Shown piece after piece: positions 12,219-24,101 of a stretch of DNA of 64,000 nucleotides. The notes beneath the pieces were generated by a model that saw only the letters and a list, made by a program, of their open reading frames with translations, had not been told where the DNA came from and did no database searches. The translations under genes and the position numbers were made by a program. Numbering within the stretch: the first letter of the stretch is position 1; the number at the start of each line of letters is the position of its first letter. The DNA is from Tubiluchus corallicola (lineage: Eukaryota; Priapulida; Priapulimorpha; Priapulimorphida; Tubiluchidae). Location: positions 30,001 to 94,000 of the forward strand of contig JAQGDQ010000676.1 of NCBI GenBank assembly GCA_030141605.1, in the 5' to 3' direction.

Positions 12219-13640
12219 GCTGGAAGCCGCAATATGCACTTACAATCTTAATCTTATGCAGCATTTCTTTATATTTTCAGCCCTGGTTTATTTAGATCCA
12301 AATTTTTACCCTTTGTGAAGCCATTTTTGTACTTTTGCTCAGATGCGCATGAAAATCTCATTGCGATCACTTTTAACTTAAAGGAAAAACCAACCCTTGA
12401 ACAACATTTATTACATTTTAATACAGATTTGAAAATATTGAAATCACCACACAAAATATGTGCATAAAATGCCTTGCTTAAAAATGCAAAAGAAATTTAA
12501 ATATTTTTTTCTCCCGCTGCCGACATGTTTGCTGAAAATTTCTAAAATGTTTCTCAAATACTAAAACTGGCTCAGTTTGTCGCGAGTGACTCTAGAGGAA
12601 TTATTTTGTGACACGTAGGAACACAGTAGTAAGTAGTCTGTTAAGCAGACAGCATGTGGCAAACACGACTGTATCATTGCTTTCGTCTTAATTTTTGTAA
12701 TACTTTGTGTTTTATAGAAAATTCAACTTTCTGTTGCTATTGTCACGGATTCCCGTGATTGAGTTCTACTCTGCTGTTAGACCTTTCATTTACAGTATTG
12801 CAAACTAGTTTATTCCGGTTCCTACAACCTTTGCAAATCTACCTAGAGTCATTTAATTAGGTTAACCTTGAATTATTTATACGGGCTTCATTCTAAAGTT
12901 ATAAATTCCTTCGTCACCCTTGTACAGGTGACCATTTGACGCTTGCTATTCTTACAAGCAAATGTCATATGATCTGCCTAATTCGTTAGGTTATTTTTTT
13001 CTCTTTTCAACAGTTTTTATAGTTATGTGCTGATTTGTGCGTTATATATGTAGCATTGGTACACTGTGTTTATAGTATTAACTATGAGATAGAGTGAATA
13101 ATTATCTATGATTGGTTCTCCTGTTATGGTAGAAAGTAATAATGTAAATGCGCCAAATCATGTAAGTTGAAATAAATTATATTCTGGGTGGCCACTCTTT
13201 TAATCAAATAGTTGTGCGGTTTTTATTAAAAGTCAAGAATTAATCTAAATTATATATTTCAATAGCAGCATACCATTTTAATTAACAACTCGTAAACTTA
13301 AGCGTTATGCACCTTTTTCTATAAAAACAAATTAGACTAAATACATTCCCACGTATTTGTTTAATTCTAATCAACAAATTAAGAACCAGGTCGATGTCTA
13401 TCCCACAAACTTCTGAAAAAGTGAGCATTTTTCACAGCTATTAAATCTTGAGTTACGTTAATTTCTGTGAACTAAAACAATCACCTATAATAGGAAGCCT
13501 GGACGCCATGAAAGAAAAAATAACAAACACTTGGTGGACTTTACTTTGCGTTCTTCGCATTGAGCGCACAGAATTGTGGGTATGATTCGGATTTTGCACA
13601 TAGGACTATGGGTACGCGCGAAATTCTACCAAGAACAGAA
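12219..13640. other. Non-coding
   Basis: AT-rich sequence with no convincing exon, TIR or tandem array on either strand. Confidence 0.4.
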
Positions 13641-13641
13641 A

Positions 13642-13830
13642 ATGGCTGCTGCATACAAGACTGTTGTAGTATCCAATGTGAATGATTGCGTTCGAATGAT
13701 CGAACAACATGAATTAGATACAACTCATTATGTAGTTGAGTCGCAGCAGAAGCGATTTCCTACACAACTTCCCGGCATCTTGGCTTGTGCTTTAAACTTA
13801 TTGAAAGAATTCTTGCTACATAAACAATAA
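13642..13830 (+). CDS. Hypothetical 62-aa ORF (weak)
   Basis: ATG in a good context (AAAATGG) opens 62 codons beginning MAAAYKTVVVSNVND and ending EFLLHKQ. The upstream 100 bases are GC-richer than the surroundings, and composition is less skewed than in repeat ORFs nearby. I recognise no family, signal peptide or membrane segment. It converges on the minus-strand gene ending at 13859, only 28 bases away. It may be a small gene, a first exon, or chance. Confidence 0.25.
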   Translation: MAAAYKTVVVSNVNDCVRMIEQHELDTTHYVVESQQKRFPTQLPGILACALNLLKEFLLHKQ

Positions 13831-13858
13831 CAAAAATAAGTTTTGATAAAAAAGGTAC

Positions 13859-13973
13859 TTAGCTTTTCAGCTTCGCCTTTGTTGGTTGCACCAATGTCTT
13901 TAATGGAGTAGAAAACGTATCCGTCTGATCTTTAATGAGAATTTTTGCTTCTGAAATCTTCTGTTGTTTCCTA
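13859..13973 (-). CDS. Terminal exon of an unidentified gene
   Basis: The acceptor TTTTTTTAG| precedes 115 nt that complete a split serine codon and then encode 37 residues rich in Lys/Gln (RKQQKISEAKILIKDQ..., ending TKAKLKS) before TAA. The phase matches the donor of the exon at 14519-14591 exactly. The basic, helical-looking tail has no motif I can name. Confidence 0.55.
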
Positions 13974-14518
13974 CTAAAAAAAAATCGATCAATAATAAAC
14001 AAGTTTCAACACATTTAAAAATTATAATTTATACATACTCGACTAAGGTGTATGCAGTTAATATTTCCATATTTTTTGCACAAAATTCCACAAGGAGACT
14101 GATTTTTCATTGCTAATAGCTGTGTTGCATTCATTTCTTATGATGCAGTTGGCTACAATTACTTATCCGCCATGCAGCATGTGTATACTGACAGCATAAC
14201 AGCGGACAAAGAAAAACAGTGTCTTTTGGAGCTTTTGTGAAAATAAGTTGAATAAAAAATTTAGTTGAATAGTAGAGATTGGGCAGAAGAAACAAAACAG
14301 CCTCTTTATGCTGCCTTCGTTGGAACTGCAAAAAAGTATAGCGAGTTTAGCATTACAACGAGCTGATTTAAAGCAAGACAGGACGATTTTTCATAATTAT
14401 ACTACGCCATTTTCGAGTCGATCTATAAAGTAGTATACATCTTAATACAATGCTGCCAAAGCGTTTCTGATAAATAATAGATTAAAAACTTAATTAATGG
14501 CAGGCGAGCCCAACTTAC

Positions 14519-14591
14519 CTTAATAAATAATGAGCCAATTTCAACAATTTACCGATGCCTACGTGTTCGACTTCCAGCTCCCTTACCATGT
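14519..14591 (-). CDS. Penultimate exon of the same unidentified gene
   Basis: A 73-nt exon between TTTTTTTTGTTCAG| and |GTAAGTT. It encodes MVRELEVEHVGIGKLLKLAH followed by YLL and two bases of a serine codon completed by the next exon. An in-frame ATG sits two bases into the exon, so it could hold the start of a ~61-aa protein. More likely, upstream exons exist but were not found. The residue pattern suggests an amphipathic helix. Function unknown. Confidence 0.55.
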
Positions 14592-16215
14592 CTGAACAAA
14601 AAAAAGAATCCAGTGTAGGGCGCCGCGTAACCCACTTGCCCAAATAGGACACTTCCGGGAAAAGGCATATGCCAAATTTGATACTTCCGGGAAAAGCAGT
14701 TTCATACACATGGGCAGCCCAAGTAGGGCAGTAGCGATTTCTGTCGGGAATCGAGATTTATGACATACTAAAACATAAAAGTAAATTTGTTTTAGAAAAA
14801 AGGAAATGATGGACAGTCCTTGACAATTTACAAATGTATTTTTACAACAATATCATCATAACATTAAACTAAGTATCTAATGCTTTAAAGAGAGAAACTA
14901 TGTAGGGCACATAACTCACTAACTCGTTTACTTAGTAGAAAAACAATTATTTGTCCAAGAGGGAGTGAAAGGCATCACCTGCCTGTCTATGAAACAAGAC
15001 AAAATAAAAAATGATATACCTTAATCAAATGTTGGAATCAGCTAAAAGTGTGCTTATTTCACTTCAAAGAAGATTAATATTGGCAAATATTCATTCTTCT
15101 AGTTCCGAATAAAATTCTTTTCTTTTATCAGATGTATAATAAATTATTCAACGTCTACTGACGTTTTTAATTATTATTCCATAAATTAGAACGACGGACG
15201 GTGCCAGTACGACTTAACGACTCAATTCGCGACCTGTCTCCAGTGTCCTACTTGGGCTAGTGGATTACTCGGCGCCCAACGTCCAACACGTACATTTTCA
15301 CGTTAAACGCCACGTTGACAATGTAATGTGTCACGTGACTGTGACAGTTTAACGTAGGTGCCGAAAGGGGTCAACTAAACGACTTTACGAAATTCCAGCC
15401 TTTTCCCGCGCCTGCTCGGTACGACTGTCACAATCGCTTCAGAGGCCAAGTTATCAAACAATCGAAACGATACGAAAAAGACTATTGTAAGCATAATTAT
15501 AACGACAAAATGAACTACCATATTAAAATATTCTCATTTAATTGCCATAATAACATAAAGTCAGATTCGACTTAATTTTTGAGCACAATGATCACTATTA
15601 CGCAAGCCTGGAACAGGAAACAACCTGTGTTGTCAATCAATGTTAGCTCCAAGTTACACTGAAAAGCACAGTTACACACATAAAATTACAATCATGTGAA
15701 CACCTGCCACTTGATTCTGCATGATTTGTTTTTTTTACGAAATTAGAAATTTATTAAGGAAGTACAAAAATTTGATGATCTATAAAATTAGCAAAGTACG
15801 CCAGTGTTGTGAAAATTAATGTATGCTGAGTCAACCAACAGCATAGTGGGCCACTAGATACTATGCCTTCGCTAATTCTCTTAACACAACTTGTTAATGA
15901 GTTAGATAAAAATTGTGTTGTTATCTGCTAGAAAAAACAATTAAATTACTTATTTTGTGAGTAATGGACAAATGTAGCATTAATATCTTTACTATTTACA
16001 GTGATGTATACATGTACTGATAACAAACCCTTGTACTACCTGTGCAATTATTAGGTGTCAAAGTAAGTTGAGCACACTTCACCAACATCCCAGAGCAACA
16101 ACAACAACAGCAATAGGAATGAAAAGAACGTTGACTTCTAGTGTCGTGCTTCTCATTCCTGCTGTGTCTAGAATTACAGTCATTGTGTGTGGGTCTATGA
16201 GTAAGTGCTTGTGTG
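14592..16215. other. Non-coding, possible promoter region
   Basis: 15180-15440 is GC-richer, with CACGTGAC and CpGs, and could be a promoter for the minus-strand gene (inference). A short stretch, CCTACTTGGGCT, recurs at about 14725 (as CCCAAGTAGGGC) and 15247. No exon is supported. Confidence 0.35.
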
Positions 16216-16220
16216 TGAAG

Positions 16221-16221
<1 letters not shown>

Positions 16222-16312
<91 letters not shown>

Positions 16313-16380
16313 ATGTGTGTGCATGCGTGCATGTATGTATGTATGTATGTATGCATGCATGTATGTATTGTATATATCTT
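16222..16380. repeat. (GT)n then (TATG)n microsatellite
   Basis: About 45 GT dinucleotides followed by GTATGTAT and GCATGCAT runs. All long ORFs here are simple-sequence artefacts. Confidence 0.95.
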
Positions 16381-17433
16381 ATGCAGTTCATTGACAAATA
16401 ATTTCAAAAAAGTGTAGAACATCAAAAAATCGTCCTGTTTTCCTTTAAATAATTGTAATTTCTTTCCATGAGGCACGACAGATGTCGGAAGGTATACTTG
16501 ACAGAATTTCACCTTGCAAACTCTAATAATTCAACAGCTACAGTCTAAAAGTGGCTGAAATTCCTAAATTACTAGGCAGTGAATTCAGAAGCAATTTATT
16601 CCATAAAAAAGCTTTATGATTCAGCAGAAACACCTGCTAGCGATGTAGTGGAACGGCAGGCTGAAGTGCCATAAAGTTTTACAGCCTAGACACAACACGC
16701 AGAGTTCAAACTGCTGCACATGGAGAGCCTGCAATGTTGAAAAGTGATTTGATTAGCAAAAGCTTTGCTGTCAGCATCCAATGTTACAGTCATATATGTC
16801 ATCATCATTTTATATTCCATCCTGTGGCACTAATGATCATATATGAGCTTCATTCATTACACCACTTCATTCTGTAGCACTAATGTTTTCTTTATCATAC
16901 GATTCACTTCAAATTTTCAGATTATTTCCATTATTTTTTTATCTTTCACAGTGTGGGACAATCTAACAAGCCCTGCTTTTTCATTGCCCGCAACACATTT
17001 ACATTTGTATATATATACAATTATATATATAGCAAACCTAAACTATGGTATATCTAAACTAGTTATGTGCTCAAAGTAAACTGCATACGAATTTACTAAG
17101 CAACATACAACAGCGATAATTCTCTTGTTTATCTCTCACCCCCACAGTGTTTTGAGAGTCAAGTTAGTATATTTGTCATGATACTGTACATAACGTTGTC
17201 TAGACACCAGTATTAAAGGAAGTAGCGATATCACTATGTTTGTTTACCATAGGTTGACCTACGTCTAAAGACATTTTTTCCAAAATTTGCTTCCTATTAT
17301 GTATCTTACTGTTTCTTATTCATTGAATTATTGATAACTTTTTGTATCTTTTAATGTATTAATTGTGTATTTGTGTTGATGTGAAATAAAAAAATAAACA
17401 GTCATGCTAGACTGAGTCTATATTTTAAATATA
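16381..17433. other. Non-coding
   Basis: AT-rich. Includes a TATATATACAATTATATATA stretch near 17010. No gene or mobile-element end recognised. Confidence 0.4.
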
Positions 17434-18230
17434 CAGGGTGTTTCAAAAGTCACTATAGCATGCTTTGATTTCAAATTTTGTTTAAACTTTTGTCTAATTT
17501 CGGCAAGCTCCTGCAAGAATCCAAAAACCCTGTTGCCATGGCAACGACAGCGAAAAAGATGAGATGCAAAATCAACCTGGCACGAGGACCTTCGATGTCC
17601 AACTAGAGTTTAGCTGAAAGTGACGTCACTGGACCACGCTGTTTTTGCATTATTAATGACGTAGTTTTTTGACAAGGCTCAGCCCTTCCAGCACTGATGA
17701 GTTGTGGTTAGGGTGAGCGTTCTCTACCAGAAACCGAATTCGAATCAAATCGAATTTGTGACTTTCGAATTCAAATCGAACCGTTCTTCTTCAGTATTTC
17801 GAATTCGACTGGAATTCGAATTGAGATTGAAAGATTTTCGAACCGCCAATCAAAATTGTTCTTACAAAGTCATGCATATTACTCGATTTTGTTCTGCAGT
17901 AAAATCACTAATAATTTAAATCACTAAAATCACTAATAATCACTAAAATCACTACTAATTGTGCCCAAAAGTCACAGCCAAATGATGCACACTGCATGAT
18001 GTTTCAATCTTTTTAATGATAACAAACATATGTGATTGAAGTGCTGAATTATTCGAATCTATAGTTTTAGGTTCGAATCGAATTCGAACTAAAAAAACTG
18101 GTTTGAATCGAATTCGAAGGTTCGATACTCACCCCTAGTTGTGCTCGACCTGTCACTGGTTAGATTGGTCCTGAAGCTTTTGAGCTCCCTGAAGAAGCTA
18201 GTGAAAATAGCAAACTTATGAGACACCCTG
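17434..18230. mobile_element. TA-flanked DNA element, interrupted by a hAT-like insertion
   Basis: Ends CAGGGTGTTTCAAAAGT and complement ACTTATGAGACACCCTG, flanked by TA. A second right end (CTTATGAATCACCCTG) lies at about 18326-18344, so a partial sister copy adjoins it. The interior has no transposase ORF. A 429-bp element with 8-bp duplications sits inside. Confidence 0.8.
17708..18136. mobile_element. Nested hAT-like element
   Basis: Imperfect TIRs (left TTAGGGTGAGCGTTCT; right ends GATACTCACCCCT), flanked by AGTTGTGG (17700-17707) and AGTTGTGC (18137-18144). The subterminal parts consist of GAATTCGAATCAAAT-type palindromic repeats on both arms. A related end occurs at about 37140-37225. 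Confidence 0.7.
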
Positions 18231-18344
18231 TATATATTACCATCTGCTCAAACTTTTAGTTCATCTGTACCAATTTTCAAACATTTTGTTTGCAAAAAAA
18301 ATATAGAAAAGCTGAACTGTATAGCAAACTTATGAATCACCCTG

Positions 18345-19356
18345 TATACATTACCACCTGCCTCTCACATAAATAATACATGTATATTCTCACTCACAGT
18401 ATGGCAATCAATAAGGCCACATGCTCTGATATCATGCACATTTTGTTATCGTCATATTCACACGTATATCTGCAACCCAAGAGCCTGATTTTTTACATGT
18501 AGACAATATATGTGCATGAGAGAATTGATTGCATCGTATGTGAGCAAGTGTGAGAGTTTGTGCAGACATAATTAGTACCTGTCCTTCGCATCTGTGTTTT
18601 TTCTTCTTTTAATCTTGAGATTCAGTCATCCTTGGCTTTTGTATGCCAATCCCACTTTTACAGCATCTAAATTTTGAAAAGTGTCCATGTAATGATGTAT
18701 TATTATTCTCTTCAATAACTTTCACCCATCTGTTCATTTTCGGGATTTTATCACCATTTCTTTCTTTAAATCATCTTTTTTCTGTTCATTCAAGCCATTT
18801 ATTAAATTAACACTGCGCACGTTTTCTTACAGTGTTGACTTGATATGTTTTCGTGTGCTGACAATTAGTTATCACAAGTTATAAACAAATATGTAATTAG
18901 CTTACTATAGATTATTACAAACACATTGGGCGTGTTAATCAATAGGCTAACTAGGCTACAGCCAAGGGCTCCAAAGTTTAATTGGCGCCACATTTTAGAG
19001 GAAATTCGTATTGTCCTCGGAAAATGTGTATACTTTCATATAAATATATTGTATCTATATCTCGTATATATATCATATATTGTAAAGCAGGCATTTTGTA
19101 ACACACCACAGACAGTTACTGAGCACATATTTCATATAGAAGTCAGGTAGCAAACAGATGCAAGGTATTACACAACAAGCAGTTGCTCAGCCTGCTTGTA
19201 CATAAGCGCTATGCAAATACATGTAATTAATAATGACCACATAAAAAGTTATTTAATGCGTTTCTAATACACCACAAATAATGTTTAATCCGCTCATTAT
19301 ATAGATAACCATAAATTCACAACAGGGACGGGTGAGACGGAACTATCAGCCTAAAG
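18345..19356. other. Non-coding
   Basis: AT-rich spacer. A copy of the 'CACACCACA..CAGTTACTG' motif from the 4.9-kb block appears near 19099. No gene found. Confidence 0.4.
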
Positions 19357-20205
19357 AAGGGGTGTGCAAACTTACAAGACCGATGTCACTGTCAGACATG
19401 ACGTTGCTCACTTGGAACACAAACAGCGATGTAATCACAGAACACCGCAAACTACCACGGAAGCCGCCATGAAAACACTCAAATGTGCAAGAAATGCGAA
19501 AGGCAATCTGATTGGCTGGCAGGAAGACCAATTAGCCAATCTCTAGGCTTCTATTAATCGGGCCTGTTGGCGTGTCCAGCGTCTTCTTGGTCATACCACG
19601 TAGAACATTTTGACTTGGGTATTTTACAAAATAAATTATAAATAAAATTATAAAATAACCAAGTCAAAATGATCTACCTACTATGACCAAGAAGACGACT
19701 GGGCAGACCAATTTGTAAGTAGCCAGCAAGCTGAAAAAGTGTGGTCGCCCCTGATATAACGGGGATTCCCAGATTCTATTTTCAGCTTAGGCTCAGTAGT
19801 ACACGCCTCAATCAGTGGCTATTTCATCGTCTCATCAGATGTAGTGTTCCTATAGATCAGAATCATGGATAAGAAAAAGAGGAAGATTGAAGAAGAACAG
19901 CGAGTCAAGACTGACTAATATGCACTGTACTACACAGACTGTGTGATACACATTACTAATATGCATTGTAATGAAATTACCACTATCTGTCGTGAAAGTA
20001 GAAATATATGGTTTTTAATATAAATTTTAATAACTCCTAAAATAGTTTCTTGAGTGTAGTAGTAATGATGTGCGCAAATCGAATGCAAAAAAAATCGTTA
20101 TCAGGTCCTACTGTATTTGGCTCCTTGACCAAACTGCACGTGGCCCACAGGAATTGCTGGAATGTTTAACGTGGCCCAGCTAGTCAGTTAATTTGCACAC
20201 CCCTG
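19357..20205. mobile_element. hAT-like non-autonomous element
   Basis: Left end AAGGGGTGTGCAAAC, right end TTTGCACACCCCTG. Flanks GCCTAAAG and GTTTAAAG match at 6 of 8 positions. The right ~150 bases match, in inverted orientation, the left part of the element at 22606-23128 (GGCCACAGGCAGTTTGATCA-like), so both belong to one family. No transposase ORF. Confidence 0.75.
19575..19700. repeat. Imperfect hairpin inside the hAT element
   Basis: GTCTTCTTGGTCATA at 19580 is complementary to TATGACCAAGAAGAC near 19682, and CATTTTGACTTGG pairs with CCAAGTCAAAATG. The loop is AT-rich. It looks like a small TIR element nested in the hAT copy. Confidence 0.7.
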
Positions 20206-21639
20206 GTTTAAAGCGTCGCAAAGTTTTGATACGCCCCTGTCATTGCACTTTCAACGGCTGTGCTCTTTCTGCTAGCAACTGGTATGCTAACCCTGTTCTC
20301 ACTGCACCGATTTTTACATATCTACTGTACATTGTACACCAATAGCTTGAATTATTTCACACTGCTTTAGTCAGCGGAAAGTCTATCTTGTGCTAAACAG
20401 AACGATTCACATTACCGCGATACACGATCAATACACGTCTTGTTCCAAAAGGCATGACGATGCATCAGTGTGTCGTGACAGGCCTAATAGCATGATACGA
20501 TTCGCCCCACTTGACATACCGCGAGAAATTCATCACTCAAACATACGCTTGTTGGACTAGACCAAGCTTAAGAACTAGTATAACAACAAAACTAGTATAG
20601 CAAGTCACACCACAAGCTTTAGCATCAATTGTATTATTTAGTGCCTTGGGGATAAGATTGACTACCCCTCCTGGGGCGACTGTGTCATCTTCTGGTTGCA
20701 AACTGAATGCCAGTTCACGCTGAATGTTGAACCTCTTATTTTCTTTGTAAATTGGCATCGAAGCGAAGCTGAATGTTTGCCAAACTAAACATTACTTGCC
20801 AGTTGAAAGCCAACAAGACTATTTTTGTTTCAGCTACAAATCTTTTTCAGTTTTAAGCTACGCCAGAAAGGACATTTGTTTTTTGTTAGACAAAATGTTT
20901 ACAGATGTAACAGCACAAGCATTTGCATAATTTTATTTACTATAACTGTTTGCTATTAATTTGATTTTGATCTGTTTTCCTATTCAAATCTTTATTTTGT
21001 TCTAACAATATTTGCTCGCCATGCCGAAATTAGTAGACTCACTATTTAGGGATGGCAGGCTAGATGACCTTTTGCTCTTTCGCCATCCCGCCCTTCTTTA
21101 ATCTTTCTAAATCATTGTTATATACTATTTATGATTGTTATTTTGAAGGCAAAAAATAAATTATCAATATAAAATCTTGTCTTGTGATGATCATTCATAT
21201 ATTTTATTATATTCAGTACGTGATAAAAAAAACATAAAAAATCTCTTTCGACTAGCTATTCGTTAACTAACATGCTAAAAAAAAATTGCGCATTGACAGC
21301 GACTTGAACTCGAACAGGAAATCAAACGTGGTAGAATTTATGACATAATACCTTGTATAGGAATAAAAAGAATAAAAATGAATATCACTTGGCTGAAGCA
21401 CATTTTTATTTCAACGCTAAAAAGAAACTCATAACATGGTTTACACAGCGTGTGAGCCAAGAACAAACCAAATCTAAATTCAGATCAAATCTGTATCTAA
21501 CATAAATGCCTAAGTAAAATGGTAAACAAAAATCAAATTAGTGTATATTTTATACGAGATTTTAAAGCAAAGCTGATACAGTATAATGAGCTTCAGACAG
21601 AACTGTACATCTCTGATGCAAAAATAGCAACAGCTTGAA
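20206..21639. other. Non-coding, weak non-LTR tail-like segment
   Basis: 20840-21190 includes 'CTTTCGCCATCCC', echoing 41420 (CTTTCGCCACCC), which suggests a decayed non-LTR 3' end. A 73-codon minus-strand ORF near 20540-20758 has no recognisable domain and is not called. Confidence 0.35.
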
Positions 21640-22560
21640 CCAGTGGCGGCTCGTGCATAAATACTGTGGAACTGCAGCACCCCCTATTTTCACTCAATAT
21701 TCAACCAATCAATCAATTTATTTCACTCCAGCAATACATGTACAATACATCAACATACAATATTATTGAAAATGTAGGTAAAAAAACAGTATAGGTAAAA
21801 AAACGTTGATAAAGTCAAATTAACCAAATAAAAAAAGTTGCTGTATGACACCTTGAAAGCTTGGCTTGTTAGGGTGGCAGAAATGAGTGAATGAAAGAAT
21901 GGTTAGGGTTAGTAGACATGATGGAATGGAAAAAATAGTAAGATTGGGGATAGGAAGAAGGAAGGGAGGAGAGGATGAGTGAATGAAAGAATGGTTAGGG
22001 TTAGTAGACATGATGGAATGGAAAAATAGTGAGATTAGGGATAGGAAGAAGGAAGGGAGGGTAGGATGAGTGAATGAAAGAATGGTTAGGGTTAGTAGAC
22101 ATGATGGAATGGAAAAAATAGTAAGATTGGGGATAGGAAGAAGGAAAAGAGGAGAAGAAACAACAACAGTGTATGTTTAATTTATAGAGTCATATTATCG
22201 ATAATAATTAATATAACAAGTCTTTTTTCTTTAGTTCTTTCTTTATGATTGTACGGAACCAGAACACGTGGGTGTAGTACTGTTTGCTTCACAGCTCAGC
22301 ACACTCGTGTGTTTATTGTGCGCATACGGCCATGCTCACATGTCTGAGATAACACGGTGCATGCTGCACTGCTAGCGTCTGCTGCTAGGTAGAGAAAGTA
22401 CTGTCCCTCACACAGTTTGTTGTCAGTTGTCACGTGCTTAAAAATCGTGTAACGGCATATTGTTAAACTGAGGCAATTTAGGCTATTAGTAAGCAAAAAG
22501 TTTAGGATTTCATCAAGTTGATGTGCAAATTTTTGTATGTTTGTTTAAAATTACAATTAC
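21640..22560. mobile_element. Diverged copy of the CAGTGGCGGCTC repeat with inserts
   Basis: Starts CAGTGGCGGCTCGTGC, then follows the 11054-11440 order ('GCAGCACCCCCTATTTTCA', 'ACACAGTTTGTTGTCAG', 'AATTTAGGCTATTAGTAAG'). Two extra pieces are inserted: an inverted non-LTR tail with (CAAT)n at about 21702-21790, and a ~101-bp tandem repeat. Confidence 0.7.
21880..22150. repeat. ~101-bp tandem repeat, about 2.7 copies
   Basis: The unit contains ATGAGTGAATGAAAGAATGG and 'GACATGATGGAATGGAAAAA', followed by a purine-rich GGAAGAAGGAAGGGAGG tract. Near-identical copies. Confidence 0.9.
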
Positions 22561-22605
22561 ACAATACATCATTAAAATTACATTTACATTTGTCTCGTTT
22601 TAAAT

Positions 22606-23128
22606 CAGGGGTGTGCAAATTATCTGACTAGCCGGGCCACATTAAACTTTCCGGCAATTCCTGTGGGCCACAGGCAGTTTGATCAAGGAGCCAAGTACAG
22701 AAAGGCTTAATAACGATTTTTTTGCATCCGACCTGCGTACGTCATTACTACTACACTCAAGAAACTATTTTAGAAGTTATTAAAGTTTATATTGCAAACC
22801 ATATATTTCAACTTTCAGGACAGATAGTGGTAATTTCATTACAATGCATATTAGTAATGTGTATCACACAGTCTGTTCATTACAATGCATATTAGTAACG
22901 TGTATCACACAGTGTGTGTAGTACAGTGACATTAAGCTACAACCGTCTTGTAAGGGTTAATGGCATCCGATCTAGTAGAAAAAACTACCCGCACTATCTT
23001 TGGGATCGTGGCACGGACTTCAGCTGGATACACTCAATTAATCGCCCGGGCCACACTTTCATTAGGTTGACAAATCTCTTCGCGGGCCGCAAAAATTCTC
23101 TCGGCGGGCCGCAATTTGCACACCTCTG
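22606..23128. mobile_element. 523-bp hAT-like non-autonomous element
   Basis: TIRs CAGGGGTGTGCAAA and TTTGCACACCTCTG, flanked by TTTTAAAT (22598-22605) and TTTTAAAG (23129-23136). The interior contains GCGGGCCGC-type GC-rich subterminal motifs near the right end. No ORF. Confidence 0.85.
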
Positions 23129-24093
23129 TTTTAAAGAATGACAAATTTTGTGAAGCAGGACCTCCACTAATTTTAATTAATTACGAGATGGCACTGGCTG
23201 GAACACATTAAAGTCAAAATATTCACATGTGAAGGTATAAACTCAGCAGTATAGAATTGAAACTACAAATCACAAAATAAATACAACGAAATACACTAAT
23301 CACTAATCACTGGTATTACATAGTTATGTACTTCCAAACCAAAACCGTTCACAAGTCGGCATAGTTGAAACTACGTTACAATGTTTCAAAGCAGAATGCA
23401 CCAAAACTTTGGTCAAATATCAAATATTTTTTATAAATACAAATGCTAAGTACATTGGGCTTTTATATTCTAGTATCAAATTATCAAGAAAATGTTCAAA
23501 AAATACTATAAATCTAATTTTATAACCCTGTACCCAGTTTTCTGGGTAGAAACAACTACTGCATTTGTCAAAAACTGGTATTTTCAAACTCTGATTGTAG
23601 CTCGTGGAAGCAATCATTTTGCTTCGGGTTTTTCTGTTGACAAGCCCAGATCTTCTTCAGGAAGAGCCCGCCTACTGGATATAAACATAACTTCAATGTG
23701 TTCTTGCAAAATCCATAGCAACCAACATTTGTGCGGTTGCTAAGTGTTTTGTAGAAACGTGACAAAAAACAATGTCTGACTTTAACAGTGCTTTTCTCAA
23801 GATTATGTTTTTGAGTGTGCAGCCTGCACCTCAACTTTAACGTGGATTATCTCAGTTTAGAAATAACATAGAGCGATGAACTTGGTATGAAAATGATCCT
23901 CATGAAAAGATTCAGGATATGTGAATAACTAGAAAAGTTTAATTGCCGACTTATGTACGATTTTGCTAAGCAAGCTCACAGTTTGCGATTCGATATGAGA
24001 TTATAAGAGAATTATACGAAGCATGATGTAAGTCGGAACATATTAAAATGGCTGTACATTGTGCGCTAACTTGAGGCTTATCATAACGTAGAA
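23129..24093. other. Non-coding
   Basis: No exon or element end is supported. Short ORFs on both strands at 23420-23830 overlap each other and resemble no protein I know. Confidence 0.4.
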
Positions 24094-24101
24094 TCACTAG
24101 T

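Noticed and set aside
16068-16512. His/Thr or Val/Cys repeat proteins
   Set aside because: Translations of a (GT)n microsatellite.
20537-20758. 73-codon minus-strand ORF
   Set aside because: Composition is fairly protein-like, but there is no recognisable motif, splice partner or context.
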